From Neurospora crassa OR74A (lineage: Eukaryota; Ascomycota; Sordariomycetes; Sordariales; Sordariaceae): 64,000 bases of DNA. The notes under the pieces were generated by a model. That model was not told where the DNA came from, searched no databases, and worked only from the letters and a program-made list of their open reading frames with translations. Below, in pieces: positions 1-13,510 of the stretch. Location of the stretch: positions 2,728,001 through 2,792,000 of the forward strand of contig NC_026505.1 of assembly GCF_000182925.2 (NCBI RefSeq), read 5' to 3'. Numbering within the stretch: the first letter of the stretch is position 1; every line of letters begins with the position of its first letter. The translations under genes and the position numbers were made by a program.

Positions 1-2494
1 AACTTTGGAAGAGTCGAAGAATCCTGAGGCATCTCGGAAAACGTCATTAAGAAGAATGTCGCAATGATTCCTTTGGTCTTGCAGATAGTCTAGAACGCAT
101 GGGAATGCCTGTGTAGTATTTTACCCCTGGCTGCTTAGCCAGTCAGCGACGACTTGACTCCATGGCGCCTATTTTTGCTGCACGTCAGTCAGATGGAATC
201 CAGTGGTGGGGCTGCAGCTTTGCCGTAGAGGTACCCGCCCGAACAGCGCGGGTTCCTATTGCCGGAGCGAGCCTTCATCAGTCTGTTACATACGTAGGTT
301 CAGTTTGTGACCTGAATGATTCCGTCAATGTTGAAGTTTCTTCGAGATGTGAAATGAAAGGAGCGAATTACTGTGATTGTAGATGAAAAACCAGGCAGTG
401 CAGGATGTAATCACAACTGAGACCCCTTGGCGAAGAGGATAATCCCCGACCCGGACGGCACTTGCACCAAGGGGAAGCTAACTGAAAGGGAAGAAGGGTC
501 TTTACTCCTCACACAGCATCCTTCCCAGCCGCGTGTCTTATACACGTAAAAACACAGACAGTATGAAAGACGTATGTATGGAAGACGGACGTCGACCCTC
601 CAATTTTGGACTTTGCCCGCCTCGGCGCCGTGGCCGTGATCCTGTTGCAGCGGAGAACCTTGTTCGTTCGGTGGAACCCTTTTGCGTGCTCTTTCCGAAA
701 CACCAGCGTCCGTAGATTCCGTCGAGTTACGATCCGTGTCTTGGGTTGTGTCAGGAGGTTTTCCCCTTCATGGGTTTTCTGGGGGGAGGGATGGCTTGTC
801 ATTGGTCGGCGCCAAAGGGGGCTGTGCAGAGCGTTTGTTACTTGCAGCATTTCGTTGCACTTTAGCATTGCATGTAATGTACCTTGTCTCTCCATCTGAC
901 CTAACTGGCATTCCCCAAAGCCTGACAGAATGAAGTGTTGAGCAAAGCTTTTTTTTTTCCTCCTTTGTCTGTCTTTGTCTGACTGCGCGATTGATAACTG
1001 TTATGGATAGAGTGCCGAAGCGCTTAACATCAATGTGGCAACATGGAGATGAAGGACCATCCATCTCACGTTGCCCATCATCCAGCATTGCCCGTCCTTC
1101 CTTGCGATGCATGTCGGTGCAGAATGGAGGCATTTTGGGCAGTGCAGTGCCAACCAAAAAAAGAGAAGCGCATATGCGGCTGCTTGATGACGAAGCAACC
1201 TAAGATCGGCCTTTGCACATTCCAAGAAGCAGCCAAGGCCTGTCGAGATGAGGACGTTTACTCAGGTCTTGCCCTGTACAACCTCTCCCGTTGGCATTCA
1301 TCAACAGTGTCCCTCGATGCTGTGTGAGGGAAAGTGCCCCTGAAGAACACGAGAGGAGGAAAGCGAGGGTCCCGTTGTGTCAAAGTGCGACGATGTACAA
1401 TTGAAGAGTGGGAACTCATCAAAAATGCTAAGACGGTACCTGGCAAACTGCACGTGCCGAGTGCAGAAGGCAGGTACTCCGCTAGTGGGGCCACACCTCA
1501 TCTCCCCGGGGCTGCATAATGCGGGCGCTACCTTTCCACTTCCCTTGTGCCTTGTCGTACCTGGCCAAGGGCGGGTCCCGATCTCAGCACTGGCCCCAAT
1601 CTTGTCGCACTCCCGTCCTCTGCGCTCTCCAGCTCTCTCCTTCGCCCGTTCCTAGGCCCTCCCGGTTTTGTTTTGTCTCTCATTACGACACCAACCCTCT
1701 TTCACTCCTTACACAACACTGCCTTCTTTCTCCCACACGTTTTTTCTATTTTGCAAATCAAAGGAGTTACGCCCCCAGTTGCGTTCTCCGTCCCCAAGCA
1801 GCATCGTGCCGCTGCCTCTGCCGGCCTCTTCTCCCCCCTTCTTTCAGAAATACAACTTGAGCCCTTCTATTCCTATTCCTTACAACCTCCTTCCTCCTTG
1901 GGTTTGTTTACCACACACATTAACCGGGCGAACAGAAACTAAACCGGATCCGCACTGTCGCGACGACGAAATCTCACATCCGTCAGCGCCATTCGCCTCT
2001 TCCTCGACCAACCCTCGCTTTTCTTCAACACGCTCGTTTCAGTTGTGGAAACGTGACACGGATCAAGTTGGATTGAAACGGCCAACCACCTTCGCTGTTC
2101 CCCAGTTCTACCCCGACGAGCGACGACGAGGACTCGACTCGACTCGATTTGATCCAACAGCCTGAAAGCCGGCCTTTGACGACGACAAACAATAACGCCC
2201 CCTTGTGCATTGGCAAGCGTTCTCCGCTGTTCATCCGATCTTGATTCTTGGCTATTGTTCATGTTGGATAATAGCGATACATTTGGGAGTCTTCCTTTGA
2301 CTATCAGCTCAGCTCAACTTTACACCGGTGTCAATCACCCTCAACCAGCTTTCTCCAACGAACCATACCAGGCCCTTCAATCTTCCAACGAGTAACTGCC
2401 GACGACAAAGACCGCGAATCGCTTCTCTCGCCCAGTAACCCCTTCGGGGTAACGTAGAAACCAACAAACTCGAAAATCACCTAAACCAAACAAG
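1..2494. other. Intergenic region and long 5' leader of the FLC-like gene
   Basis: I see no convincing gene here. Open frames exist on both strands but none shows a recognisable motif or coherent composition. From about 1600 to 1950 the plus strand is strongly C/T-rich, as is common in promoters and untranslated leaders of highly expressed fungal genes. The last 500 bases before 2495 are probably transcribed leader of the downstream membrane protein. This is inference from composition only. Confidence 0.5.
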
Positions 2495-4853
2495 ATGCGC
2501 TTCTCGATAACACGGCCCCTAGCGGCCCTTGCGTCGATCGCGGCCCTCGTATCTCCCGTCTTTGGCGAACAGAAGCTGGCGTCTCAGGCGCTAAAAACAT
2601 GTCAAGCGAACTCAGGCTTCTCCGCGAGTCTGTTTAACGTCGTTTATACTCCAGAAAGCGGCAGGGCCAATGTTGACATTGTCGCCGTCTCTACCATCCA
2701 AGGCAAAATCATCTTCGACGTTGCCATCTCGGCCTACGGCTACGAAATTATCACCGCCAAAGTCGATCCCTGCAGCTCCGGTTTGCTGGGTTTGTGCCCT
2801 ATGACGGCCGGCAAGATTCCTCTCAACTTCACACTGCCCGTCGACAAGAACGCTGTTGCACAGATTCCCAGCATTGCCTATAACTTTCCCGATATCGATG
2901 CCAAAGTACGAGTCAGGATCAACATGACAGATGGAGACGAGGCCGGTCAAACAGTTGCCTGTGTTGAAGCTGAAATTACCAACGGAAAAACCGTCGACTT
3001 GGCTGGTGTCAAATGGGCTACGGCCATCGTTGCCACCTTCGCCTTGACGTCATCTGCCTTCGTTTCTGGCCTCGGTCATCACAATGCCGCATCGCACGTT
3101 GCCGCCAACGCCCTCTCTCTCTTTGGTTATTTCCAGGCCCAGGCCATGCTTGGACTTACCGGTGTTCCTCTGCCACCTGCCGTGATGGGATGGACCCAGG
3201 ATTTCCAGTGGAGCATGGGCATTATCAAGGTCAATTTCATGCAGGACATTTTCACCTGGTATCAGCGTGCGACTGGTGGTACTCCCTCGATGCTATTCGA
3301 CTCTTTGGCCACAGTCTCTGTTCAAGTTCAAAAGCGTGCGCTGGACGTTGCGGACTATGGTGCGGATTTGGCCAGGCGTTCGATGTCGTATATGCCCAGG
3401 ACCATTTCTGAACCTATGGAGCAGGCCATGAAGCACGAGCTCCTCAAGCGCGGAAACATTCAAACAGATACCGGCAGCTACGTCGTGTATGGCATTCAGC
3501 GTGCGGCTTTCCGTGCCCATATCGAGTCCACCAACTTGTTCATGACGTGCTTGATCTTCTTCTGCGTCCTCGTCGTCATTACCATTCTTTGCGTCGCTGG
3601 CTGGAAAGGATACTGCGAGTTGGCCGCACAGAAGGGCTGGATGAAGCACGACACCTTTCTCGATTTCCGAAACGGCTGGTTTACCGTTCTTAAGGGCATC
3701 CTCTTCAGAATCACCCTTATTGGCTTCCCCGCCATGACCGTCATGTGCATGTGGGAGTTTACCCAAAACGATTCGCCTGCTGAAATGGTGCTAGCCCTCT
3801 TTTTCTTTCTGGGTATGCTTGTCACCCTGGGCTGGGCCGCATTCAAGGTTATCAGAATCGCGCGCCGCTCCGTTGTAATGCACCAGAACCCGGCTTACAT
3901 CCTCTTCTCCGACCCTCAAGCCTTGAACAAGTGGGGTTTCCTCTACGTCCAATTCCGAGCTTCGGCCTATTACTTCATCGTTCCTGTTCTCGGCTATACT
4001 ATTCTCAAGGGTCTGTTCGTCGCTTTCGGACAAAATAACGGTACTGCCCAGGCGGTCGGTTTCCTTATCATCGAAGCCGCCGCTTTAATCGCGGCTACTG
4101 TTATGCGCCCTTGGATGGACAGGAAGACCAACTGGTTCAACATCGCCATTTGCGTCATGAACTTCATTAACGCCATCTTCCTGCTAATGTTCACTGAAGT
4201 CTTCAACCAGCCGCCCCTTGTCACTGGTGTTATCGGCCTCATCTTGTGGATTACCAACTCCATCTTCTCCCTGGTTTACCTGCTGATGCTCATCTGCTCT
4301 ACCATCTTCGTCTTCTTCCGCGAGAACCCCGATAATCGGTACCAGTTCATGGCTGATGATAGGACATTCTTCATGAAGTCACAGACTCATCTTACAACGA
4401 CCACCGAGCTGGATGCGCTTGCGGCGACCGCTCGCGGAGACAAGTCCGGGTTCAAGGGACTCGACCTCGATGACGATGCGGAATCCATGTCTTCGGATTC
4501 GCTTCGTCGTCAAACTGAACTTCAGCCCGGTATGCCAGCTGGTGGAGCTGGGCTACACTTCACCAATGCTCCCCCAAAGTCTCCGGTTGACCCTGCGATG
4601 CCGCTATTCCCTTCGGAAGGCCGGAACACCCAAGGTCCTCAGTATGGCGAGAAGCCAGGTATGAACTTTGATCCGCGAGGACCGTCACCGAGTCCGTACG
4701 GTGGCCCACAAGGCGGCAACGCCACCCTCACGCCACAGTATAGGGCTCTCAATAACGCAAGGTATGTTTGTTCTGTGGAATCTTGACTGGATTCGAATGC
4801 AAGCTAACGGTTGAAACAGCCCGTGGCAACGAGGTGCCGGCTATGAGCATTAA
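2495..4853 (+). CDS. FLC family TRP-like membrane protein (flavin carrier / ML-like domain)
   Basis: Two exons, 2495-4761 and 4820-4853, joined across a 58-bp intron with GTATGT donor, GCTAAC branch and ACAG acceptor, give a 766-aa protein ending in AGYEH. Residues 1-24 are a signal peptide. Residues about 25-165 form a cysteine-containing lumenal ML-like domain with N-glycosylation sites. From about residue 170 there are some nine hydrophobic segments, the TRP-like transmembrane part, followed by a soluble Ser/Pro/Gly-rich cytosolic tail from about 640. This order is that of fungal Flc1-3/Spray proteins, which sit in the ER, vacuole or plasma membrane and have been linked to FAD import into the ER, calcium homeostasis and cell-wall integrity. 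The family name 'flavin carrier' is historical and the exact cargo here cannot be read from sequence. Which paralogue this is remains open. Confidence 0.9.
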
Positions 4854-7002
4854 CGATCGAAGTTCACTGGCAATATACCATGATCTTCGCCTCTTACGAC
4901 CTTGGGAATAAATGGAGTTTTTGTTTTTTCGGAGCAGCCATTTTCATGACGGCGATACTTTTCACTCGGATGGCGGTATACTTGTCGGTTGGTTTGTGGG
5001 AAGCTTCCTGCTCTGGGCATGGATATTCCACCCCTCCGCAAGAAGTGGGCGGGATAGAGGAGACAAAGCATTCAAGAAGGCAAAGTCTTTTTGTGTGCTC
5101 GTTGTACCTCCCTACCTCAAGTCATTGTATGACCCCTTGCTTTTGGCCCGAATTTTATACCACCCACTATACTCTACCGTGTTGGATACACGGATAAAGA
5201 GTGTTCTTTTCCTACTATCATTTGTCGAACGTTTTTCTGTTTTTGTTTTTATTTCGTTTCTCTTTGTCTGTCTTCAAATCATGCTAGGGCATCACAACGG
5301 CGTCTTGGGGTAGTGGACAGTAAGAGAAGGCCGGAGGAGGAATGCAAGTCACCCCGAGAATATGGGAGACAGACACCACGCTACATAGTTAGCGTTGGAA
5401 CTAAGTACATGACCGACCGGAAAGGTTGCGATCAGAACTTCAAGCAGACAAGAAGGATACATACCATAAATACTTCGGCTTGTGGCAGTTATGTGATATA
5501 TCACGGATACCCAAACGAACTTATAAACATCAACATCATATGTGTATAATATCCAAAGACCATACCCAAGGAAGGCAAAATAAACATTTGAGAAGGAGTT
5601 GAGCATAGCATGGTTAAAGCTGGGCTGGGTGGAAAAAAAGAACAAAAATCGAAATTAATCAGCACGTACTTCAATGGGCCATCTTACCTGTGAAATTTTC
5701 AAACTGCTGAGTGTGTGAACCTCACATGGCTTTCCATCCCTTGCTTCGAGTAGTTTTTGTTATACCACGTTATGGTAACGCCCACCGAAAGCACAGTGCA
5801 GCAACACTGAGTAGGAACCTTTCAAATGGACATGGACTTAACCGTGGGTGTGAGGATTGCCGGTCTCGGAGTCACGACACAAATTTCCTTCCGAGAGAAT
5901 GAACAGAGGGTGAGGCCAGGTAAAAAAAAAAAAATTTAAAAAAAATATATATATATATTTGTTTTTTAAAAAAAAGTAAAAAAATAAAATTAATAACTAA
6001 AAGACCATGGACATACAGAAGTTGAAGAGACACCGCTCATCGCAGTTGAATATGCAAGGCCCGGACGGACCTCACTCAGATCAAGGAAATAAAGAAAATG
6101 CGTTTAACAACTATCACCAAGAACATATCCTTATGGGAAATGGTGGTTCTGTCCCTCAATCCTTTTTTTGCGTCTTTCTTCTTTTTTTTTTTTTTTTGTT
6201 TGTTTGTTGTGCATTCCCTTGAGTTGGTAATTTTCCCACTTCCTCATTCCGTGCAGTGGGTGCATAGGTAGGTAGTGTTGCGACTTGCGAGACCGTGACC
6301 ATCTACCTAGTTCAGTCCGGGCAGCTCACACCCAGGGTTACCTACCTACCTACCACCTAGACATACCTGGGCTCGCGGTATACATCAAAGAGTGGGTATC
6401 CACCCATGCAATGGGCAGTCAAAGCAAAAGCGTCCCGAATCGCGCACAATTACAATATTAAATTATGAACAAGAACCAGACTATATGATACTGATTCCAT
6501 CTGTCTATCAGATAGTGGCCTTGAAATCATAATATGTCAGTGTAAAAATGCTGATATTTGCGAGTGTCCTCGTAGAGTTGGCGAGTGGATTAAAGTGGGG
6601 CTAACGAATATGGAAAAGGCGATGCTTCAGTGCAGTACAGAGAACCTGTCGTGGGTTTTGACGATAATGCCCGGAAGGTCAGTTACAGTGCTCGGGATTT
6701 AAAGCTAGATACAAATCAAATATAACCAATCAGCGAGGACCTCAAGCTAGTAAATACGATATATCACACCGTTGAAAAGTGGGATCCAGAAGTGTAAGTG
6801 ACTAGGGTGACTCGCCACTAATCATCATTTGACATTCATGCAGAGTCCATCAACCCATCCGTGCCCCCCTCGATCGCTTTCCTCCTCGATTGCCAATATT
6901 CCTTGGACATCTCCTTCTTGCCACCTTCTTCCTTCCTTCGATCCCCCTCCATTGCTTCTTCCTTCCTCCTCTCCCGTCATGCCACCTCATCTTACCGGCA
7001 TC
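4854..7002. other. Intergenic region with AT-rich tract
   Basis: No convincing gene. The first few hundred bases are probably the 3' UTR of the FLC-like gene. At about 5920-6000 there is an extreme A/T tract of A-runs, a TATATATATATATA stretch and T/A runs, followed by a poly-T block near 6180-6200. At 6260-6360 short GGTAGGTAG and CTACCTACCTACC stretches face each other in inverse orientation. None of this encodes a recognisable product. Confidence 0.5.
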
Positions 7003-9048
7003 TCACCCAACTTTATCCAACCAAACCCTCAACGCTCCATTCTCCACCCCCTTCACCTTCCCTTCCCCATCCAGTTCGAAGGTAAATAAATCCAACGGCC
7101 GACTGGCATAAACCACCCCCGTCACACCAACCCATGTCGCACAGTCCGTACCCATTTGCAGCCCCGGTTTCCGTTCGGGCAGACTCAAGTCTTCGAAGAC
7201 GGCCTTGAAAGCGACTCTCTTACCCTTTCCATCTGGTAAAATCTCAGAGAAGCCCGCTGGGTAAAGACGAACGGATGGTTTGATCTTGTCCAGGTACTCG
7301 TCCGTGATGTTAGACCCGATGGCCACGGCATAGAAGGACATATCGGTTGAGTTGGAGATCCAGTTCTCGAGGATGAGGCCAGGAGTGGAGGGGGAGGTGG
7401 AGATTGTGAGGGAGGAATTCAACCTTTTTCTTTCGATTATAGTGCCATTGGTGTACTTGGGTGGGGTTGAGTTGGAGGAGTTTGTAGGAGGGGAATTAGG
7501 GACAGCAACCGTGATGTTACCCATATACCGGTACTGACCGCTGAACATCCGGCCGGCCTCGGTACGAGCGACGTACGTCATCGTTGAGAGGTAAGTGATT
7601 GTTAAAGTGTCGGCGATATACATTGCTAAGCCAGGAGGCGGATCGCCGGCGGCGAGGATGGAGAAGCCAATGTCGAGGTCGGGGATGATGGCGAGGAGGG
7701 AGGTGTAGGCTCCCAGAGAGCCGAGTTTGTTGAAGGCGTGGGTTATCTGGAAGGACTGGTCTAGGGAGAAATGAGTTAGCGGTGGTCAGCGACAAAGAGG
7801 TCAATATGAACGTACTGGAGCCTATGTCAAGTTGTCGGATACCCCATGGCATGCCAACAGCTGACTTTGGGTCCGATGTGAACACAGATGGCTTCAGCCA
7901 CCGACGGGTTACGGCAGGTTTGAGCAGTGCTGAGCGCATGATTGCGCGGCCGAGCGAGGACATGTCACCCGCCGAGGTATACATATTTCCTGTTCTGTGA
8001 CGCGCTAGTAAGCTCACGGCTCCTTTACCAACAGCGCACTCCAGCGCTACTCACGCAGCTTCCTCCGCCAAGTCAAACGCCCATGACGTCGAGTGTCGAT
8101 TTCCCGGAATAATTCCCAGCGAGTCATCCGGCGCCGACGTGAACGTATGCGTGAGATTCAATGGCGTCAACACTGAATCCTGCACGAGAGTCTTGAAAGG
8201 CTTTCCGGTGATGCGCTCGGCAACATAACCAAGGAGGGCAAAGCTAATGTCCGAGTAGGCTGGCGTCGACGATGTCGGGAACGAAGGAGGTAACTTCCCC
8301 AATCCAGCAAATAGCTGGTCCCTGTTGCAGGTAGGGAGGGTACCACATGGCGGAAATTCTTCGAGTGGGAGAGGCGGGAACCCTATTTTGTAGAGATATT
8401 CGAGGGGGACTTCATATGCCAATTCTCCTAAGAGGGCGTCTTTGCACATCACGAAAGTTAGCTCAGCTCCCGGTCTCGTCTTGTCGTCAGGGAAGAGGGC
8501 TATAACTTACAGTCCCGCATCAGCCCACTCGTCTGACTAGCCAAACTTCCCAACGTCACCTCCTCCCAATCCGGCACCATCATCGACCCACCCGGCGTCT
8601 TCTCCGCCAACCTTGCCAGCTCCGGTAGGTACTTTGTGACCGGATCATTCCACACTCGATCACCCACCGTCGCCAGAAATGCCAACACCGTAAAGATCTT
8701 GGTAATACTGCCTATCCTAAAGACTGTATGGGTATCGACTCTGCTGACGCCCGTCGAGTTGAACACCCCCAGGTTCGGCGCGGTCCAGTAGTGCGACCAT
8801 AGCGGTGTGTCTTCGCTCCCTGAAAACACCTCGACTGCGTACGAGAAGTGGTCTGCGCCTGTGGTGTTGTCGTGGTCGATGTACTTGAGGAAGATCTCGT
8901 CTAAGGATTTTGCGGCCGCTTGGATGGCTGCATTTTGGAGCAGGTTGGTTGGTTTGGGGAAGAGCGGGCCGTAGAGGGGGCAGTTTTGTTTGGCGGTGGA
9001 AAGAGCGAGGTGGGTGACGCCCGCTAGGAGGAAGAGAATGAACCTCAT
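7003..9048 (-). CDS. Secreted serine beta-lactamase-like hydrolase (class C / LACTB type)
   Basis: Four exons on the minus strand, 9048-8511, 8439-8055, 7994-7816 and 7760-7003, close in phase to 619 aa. The introns are 71, 60 and 55 bp, with GTAAGT, GTGAGT and GTACGT donors. Residues 1-19 are a signal peptide. The penicillin-binding fold is marked by the nucleophile motif S114-I-T-K117 in FRIGSITKIF, a second motif Y241-S-D in PAYSDISFALLGYVAERITG, and the block TGNMYTSAGDMSSLG. Bacterial enzymes usually have Tyr-x-Asn where this has Tyr-Ser-Asp, so hydrolysis of lactams is not implied. Fungal members often act on esters, lactones or peptides. The last 200 residues form a beta-rich, N-glycosylated C-terminal domain seen in many fungal relatives. 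No cluster partners are visible and the substrate is unknown. Confidence 0.88.
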
Positions 9049-10261
9049 CTTTTTCTTGTCGGGTGTGTGGGACCAGTGTAGCAGCGGCGCAGAGCTCTTG
9101 CCTATTACCGTGAACCGCCCTGAAGGATGATGATCTTTGCATCAAGCGAGCAGCTTCTCATGGGACATACACTGGTTCTTTTTATGTTAGGGATGTGGTC
9201 ATCTTGGACGACATAGGAAGACTGAGCCTAAAAACTAACGGTGTGTTTAACAATCGGTTTGAGTGGTGTCTACGCTAGGGATGCGTGACTGGAAGGTTAC
9301 TTATCGAAAGTAGTGAAGTGTTTAGGAAAAAGACAGCGACTTGGAGAATTTACTTCCCATAAAATGGGCTCCGAGGAAGGGTTAACATTCTCCAGCTGTT
9401 CAACAACAAGTGGAATGTAGGTCTATTGTTAATGTACCAAGTGGTACATAATCGTGATCATTGGGTTTTCTCTTTATGGACGTGATGATGGGTGACTCCC
9501 ATGGGACTGGTCATTGCACTATCGTCGATCTGTCTCGGTGAGGTTAGGGTGTACATATTCACACCCGCAGTCTGATCAAGATTGCCACCATAAGCTCGTA
9601 AAAGTAGTAAAAGAACCAATACCAATGTGCACTACGTTCCATTTTTTTCCACATTGAAATCTTTAAGCTATCTGCTTACCCCTGGATGTCGGTAGACGAC
9701 GCGGCCGAAAGTACAACTTCATTTCCAATGCAGTCCGGGGTATGGAACCCCGCAAGCTACTTGAATTCCTGATAGAGACCGAAAGGATAAGCGCGGGACG
9801 GCAATATGTGATTTTTATCGGTGCCAAATGAACCGGGCCTTTGGTCTTCCATACGTGGTTCGCGCGGATATTCCCATGTCGATAAGCCATTTGCCCTTCG
9901 AGCAGAACTCTCCTACTATACCAGCGGGGAAAATCCTGGCTGATTGTGCAGGTAGCATCAGTTGTGCTTCATTCCGCGGTCAATGGACCCTTTGGGTTGC
10001 TTGTACCACACCCCTTGCAAGTTGCACATCGTCTTGTTATCCACTCTGGATCGTGAGGGACTATCCGCAGACGATACTCGCTTTCGAGTATCGGTGACAT
10101 CAATTGACGACGAAGCATCAGAAACAAAGGGGGGAATGGAGGATAGAGGTGCAAAATCATGTGTTATGATTCATTACCTCACCTTGTGTTACCGACAGCA
10201 GATATCCATGCTGCGACATGTCCCGTCCCGAATCAGCATCATTATTTCCGGCTAAATACCC
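9049..10261. other. Intergenic region
   Basis: About 1.2 kb between the start of the beta-lactamase-like gene and the stop of the upstream membrane-protein gene, both on the minus strand. It should hold the promoter of the former and the 3' end of the latter. I see no open frame with family features and no RNA gene. Confidence 0.5.
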
Positions 10262-13200
10262 TTACAACCAGCTCTTATGGTTACTCAACTTGACATAGCT
10301 CTGCCTCGGGTCATCCATCTTTGCCTTGGTATCGCCATCTTTGAAGTCTACCAGCTCCATATCCGAAGTGACCATATGCCGACGGCCAATTGCCTTCTTC
10401 CTCTTGAGCCTCTGCCTCTTTTCAGTTGCTTCTTCAAAGAAGTAGTGGTTTGATTGTTCTGAGTAGCCGATACGCCATGGCACATCCAACTGATAACCCG
10501 TGGGTCCTCCTCCACATGTTCCGCTGAGTGCCTGACTGGGAGGAGAATTGATGGCCAGGGCAAACAAGTTTGCGGGATCTGTGAAGTCGGTAAGTGGCCG
10601 ACCCCTGAGCTGAATGAACAAATGAACCAAGCAAAACAAGTTTAGTAAAAACCCCATAATCAGGATTGTTAGAAATGCGCGTTGCCAATCCATAGCAGAG
10701 CCCGATGTGTACTCTTGTTTCGTGATTGAAGCGTTAAAGTTGTTCTCCCATCCCGGCAAAACAACTGGTGTTGTCTCTGGGTGCCAATAGTGAACAACAG
10801 GCGTCTTTATAGAGCCAGAGATCAATGTCGGGCTGACAAGTGCCGCCAGGACTTCAGCGAGGGATGGCACTCTGTTGGGGAGATGATGATCCTCCAAAGG
10901 TAGTGCAGTCAGTATGCGATCTCGTGAAGAGTTTAGGGTCGTCAACCCGGAGTTCATATAAATGGCTAGCTGCCATGATTGCGCTAACCACTTCCAGTCA
11001 GACTCATCCAGTTCCACAGCGCCCGGGACTGACTTGCGGTAGCTGACTGGATCGTGTTCATCTTCACAGTTTGCCGACATATGAGCGCCGGTCGTCCCTG
11101 AGATGTTGAGATGCGTTGAACAGTTGATGGAGAGCCACGATCGGATCTCACACAACGTGTAGTCGTCCGTGGCATTGTTGTTGACGAGTGTATAGACAGA
11201 GCCTGACTTGTGGGTCCAGTCATTTGAACCTGCGACTGTCGCATTGATAATCACGTTGTATTCTGACGGAAACTGCCCACCCGGATTTGATTAGCGTGAT
11301 CTATTGAAATGATTGAGAAGACGCTTACCCTCTGAAAGACCGGTGGTCGTCGTTGGTAGCCTTTGCCCCATCTAAATATGTCATCCACAACGGTGGCATT
11401 GAGAAGAGTTCCATTGACCCATTCACTTTCGCTGGATGGAGGGACATCGTCTAACCAATTCAACCCACCTGTCTTTTCGCCTGGGAGCTCCGCGTCCGTT
11501 AAGTTGGCATGAGGCCATGTTGTGTATACAAGAGGCGCAAGCTCCTCTTCGGTCATCCCCACGCAAAGGACATTCAGCGCCGGGCTGACCGCGCTTGCCG
11601 CTAACCTGTATTCTCCGACTCCGGAAAGATCGCTGGGCTGAAGTATTTCATTAACAGGATCTGTTGCTGCGTCGTACACCCCTGCACATAGTTAGGCATG
11701 TGTTTGCGAAGCTGATTATGGGATGATCTTACCAGGATGAGGAACTGCTAGAGTCACATTGTTAATAGTTCTTTTGTACTTCTCGTAGCTTGCCATGGGG
11801 TCACTATGTTCGGTATTAATCCACGTCCCTGTGACAGTGACATTGTCATAGAGCGTTGCTGTTACTGGGGGCCTGTTGTACATGTAACGTCCCTCTGGCT
11901 TTGTGTTGTTCCGGCCAAAGTCTGACCATGTGGACCTAAAAGCCGTTAGTATGCAAAGTATACGAAATACCTGATGCTATACGACTTACAGGAAGGCTTG
12001 GAAGTTATTATATGCTACACTGGCAGTTAGCTAATGGTATTTCCCGGAAATGTGCTGGAGGGATGGCGTTGCTCTTGACGTACAGAAACCTGAGAGAGAC
12101 GCAGCAAGACAACTATCTTGGCTCTGGTCATCGGCCAGCAGCCCATCCGGCAGATGACAACTTTGCTTGACGAACTGTACGTTCCCATAGCTAGCCATGG
12201 CGTAATTCTTCATGACGATCATTTCGGGTTTGCCCCATTTCAATTTGGGAGCAACGAGAGCGTCCGAGGCTGTGGTGTATAACACGGCAACGAGGGTGGC
12301 GAGCATACATAGAACACCCAAAGGGGTAAATCCCACTTTCTTCCAGGATCTAATATTCGTAAACATCAAGCCTGGCGACTTGTGAACAGTTAGCAAGGGT
12401 ACTGGCAAATAGGTTGTGTCGAAGACTTACAACAACCCAGTTTTTCATGCCGAACTCGCCCAACGTAACACCTCTGTTGCCAACATCAAAGGCCTTTTTC
12501 GTAAGGATCTGGCCAACAGAGGCAACAAACACGGCAACGAAGGAGGTTTCGATCAACTTGGCAATCAGGGCAGTGAGTAAAGAAGCTGTCGACGGTGGAA
12601 GGGCTCCATGAGCGGAGGAAACTGTCTTTCCCCATTTCGGCTGAATCAAGGCGACACCCAACCAGATCCCGCTCCCGATGGTTGAAAAAATGGACAGGGA
12701 CCACAACGTTATCCCAAGCCAGCTGACCTTGTCGCGATACGGGCCGCGCTGGGAAGAGCATTCGAAGGGCGGCTGTGCATAGGGCGGCTGTCCCTGTCCT
12801 GCTTGTCCATAGACTGGCTGTGCAAAAGGTGGCTGTCCGAATGGGGTGAAGGGGGTTTGAGCTAAGTATGGACATTAGTTACGGAGAAAGTGGAGTACGA
12901 TGGGCCATGATATTTACATACGGGAACTCATCAAGCACTGGACATCATCTGCCTGTCCCCAATTCTGGAAGTTAATCACTTGAGGTGTTGTGGGCGATAC
13001 TCCGTACATTCCCATGGGTGGCGGCGAGTATGAATCGAATCCTCCGGAGAAAGGTGCAGGGTAAGTAGCATAGAGGCCCATGTCCGCCTCCTTTGGAAAC
13101 TGCGGGTACGATGCCGGCGAGGGAGCGCTCTGGTACTGATATTGTGGGTTGGACGCCGGCGGCGGCGACTGCAATCCCTCTCCGTGTGTTCCATCGTGGC

Positions 13201-13510
13201 CCATGCCGATTAACGCTGAATCGGGGGAAACAGAGCGAGCAGCTTCCTCATGCTGGGTGGAGACACACTCCGTTCCGATGTGTTGATTGTCTGTAGGCGT
13301 AGATGAAATCGAGGCGATCATGGGTGGCGCCATCTTGGGCGGCTTGAACAGAGCAATACGCCTGAGAACTTTGTTTCTTTTGCCAGAAACCCACGAAAAT
13401 TTGGTGTTGCGGGGTGTCTGAGGAAGACTTGAGGGTGAGTCTGGGATCGTTGTATCGACTTTGTTGCTCATGGGTTCGACAGCAAGAGGATGGGGGGCCG
13501 TATAAACCAT
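10262..13510 (-). CDS. Four-TM fungal membrane protein of unknown function
   Basis: Seven exons (13510-12922, 12861-12431, 12378-12084, 12014-11990, 11935-11733, 11681-11329, 11272-10262) close in phase to 968 aa. The first 240 residues are cytosolic and low complexity, with tyrosine/proline/glutamine repeats such as GQPPYAQPPF. TM1 lies at about 245-266, TM2 follows an STASLLTALIAK stretch, TM3 contains the block VAVLYTTASDALVAPKLKWG, and TM4 is near residue 850. Between TM3 and TM4 is a large loop of about 450 residues with many Asn-x-Ser/Thr sites and cysteines, probably extracellular. This architecture recurs in many filamentous ascomycete genomes with no assigned role. Exon 4 is only 25 nt and the reading frame requires it. 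The tail after TM4 is basic. I do not assign a function. Confidence 0.85.

Noticed and set aside
1334-2165. Long Pro/Ser/Phe-rich plus-strand frames before the FLC-like gene
   Set aside because: They reflect C/T-rich leader sequence that lacks stops in several frames, not a protein.
5920-6000. Extreme A/T tract as a possible centromere or origin piece
   Set aside because: Only about 80 bp long and flanked by ordinary sequence. There is no further evidence for such a role.
6255-6362. TAGG/CCTA tetramer runs as telomere-like sequence
   Set aside because: The unit is GGTA/TACC, not the fungal telomere unit TTAGGG, and the runs are short. Such short repeats are common in these genomes.
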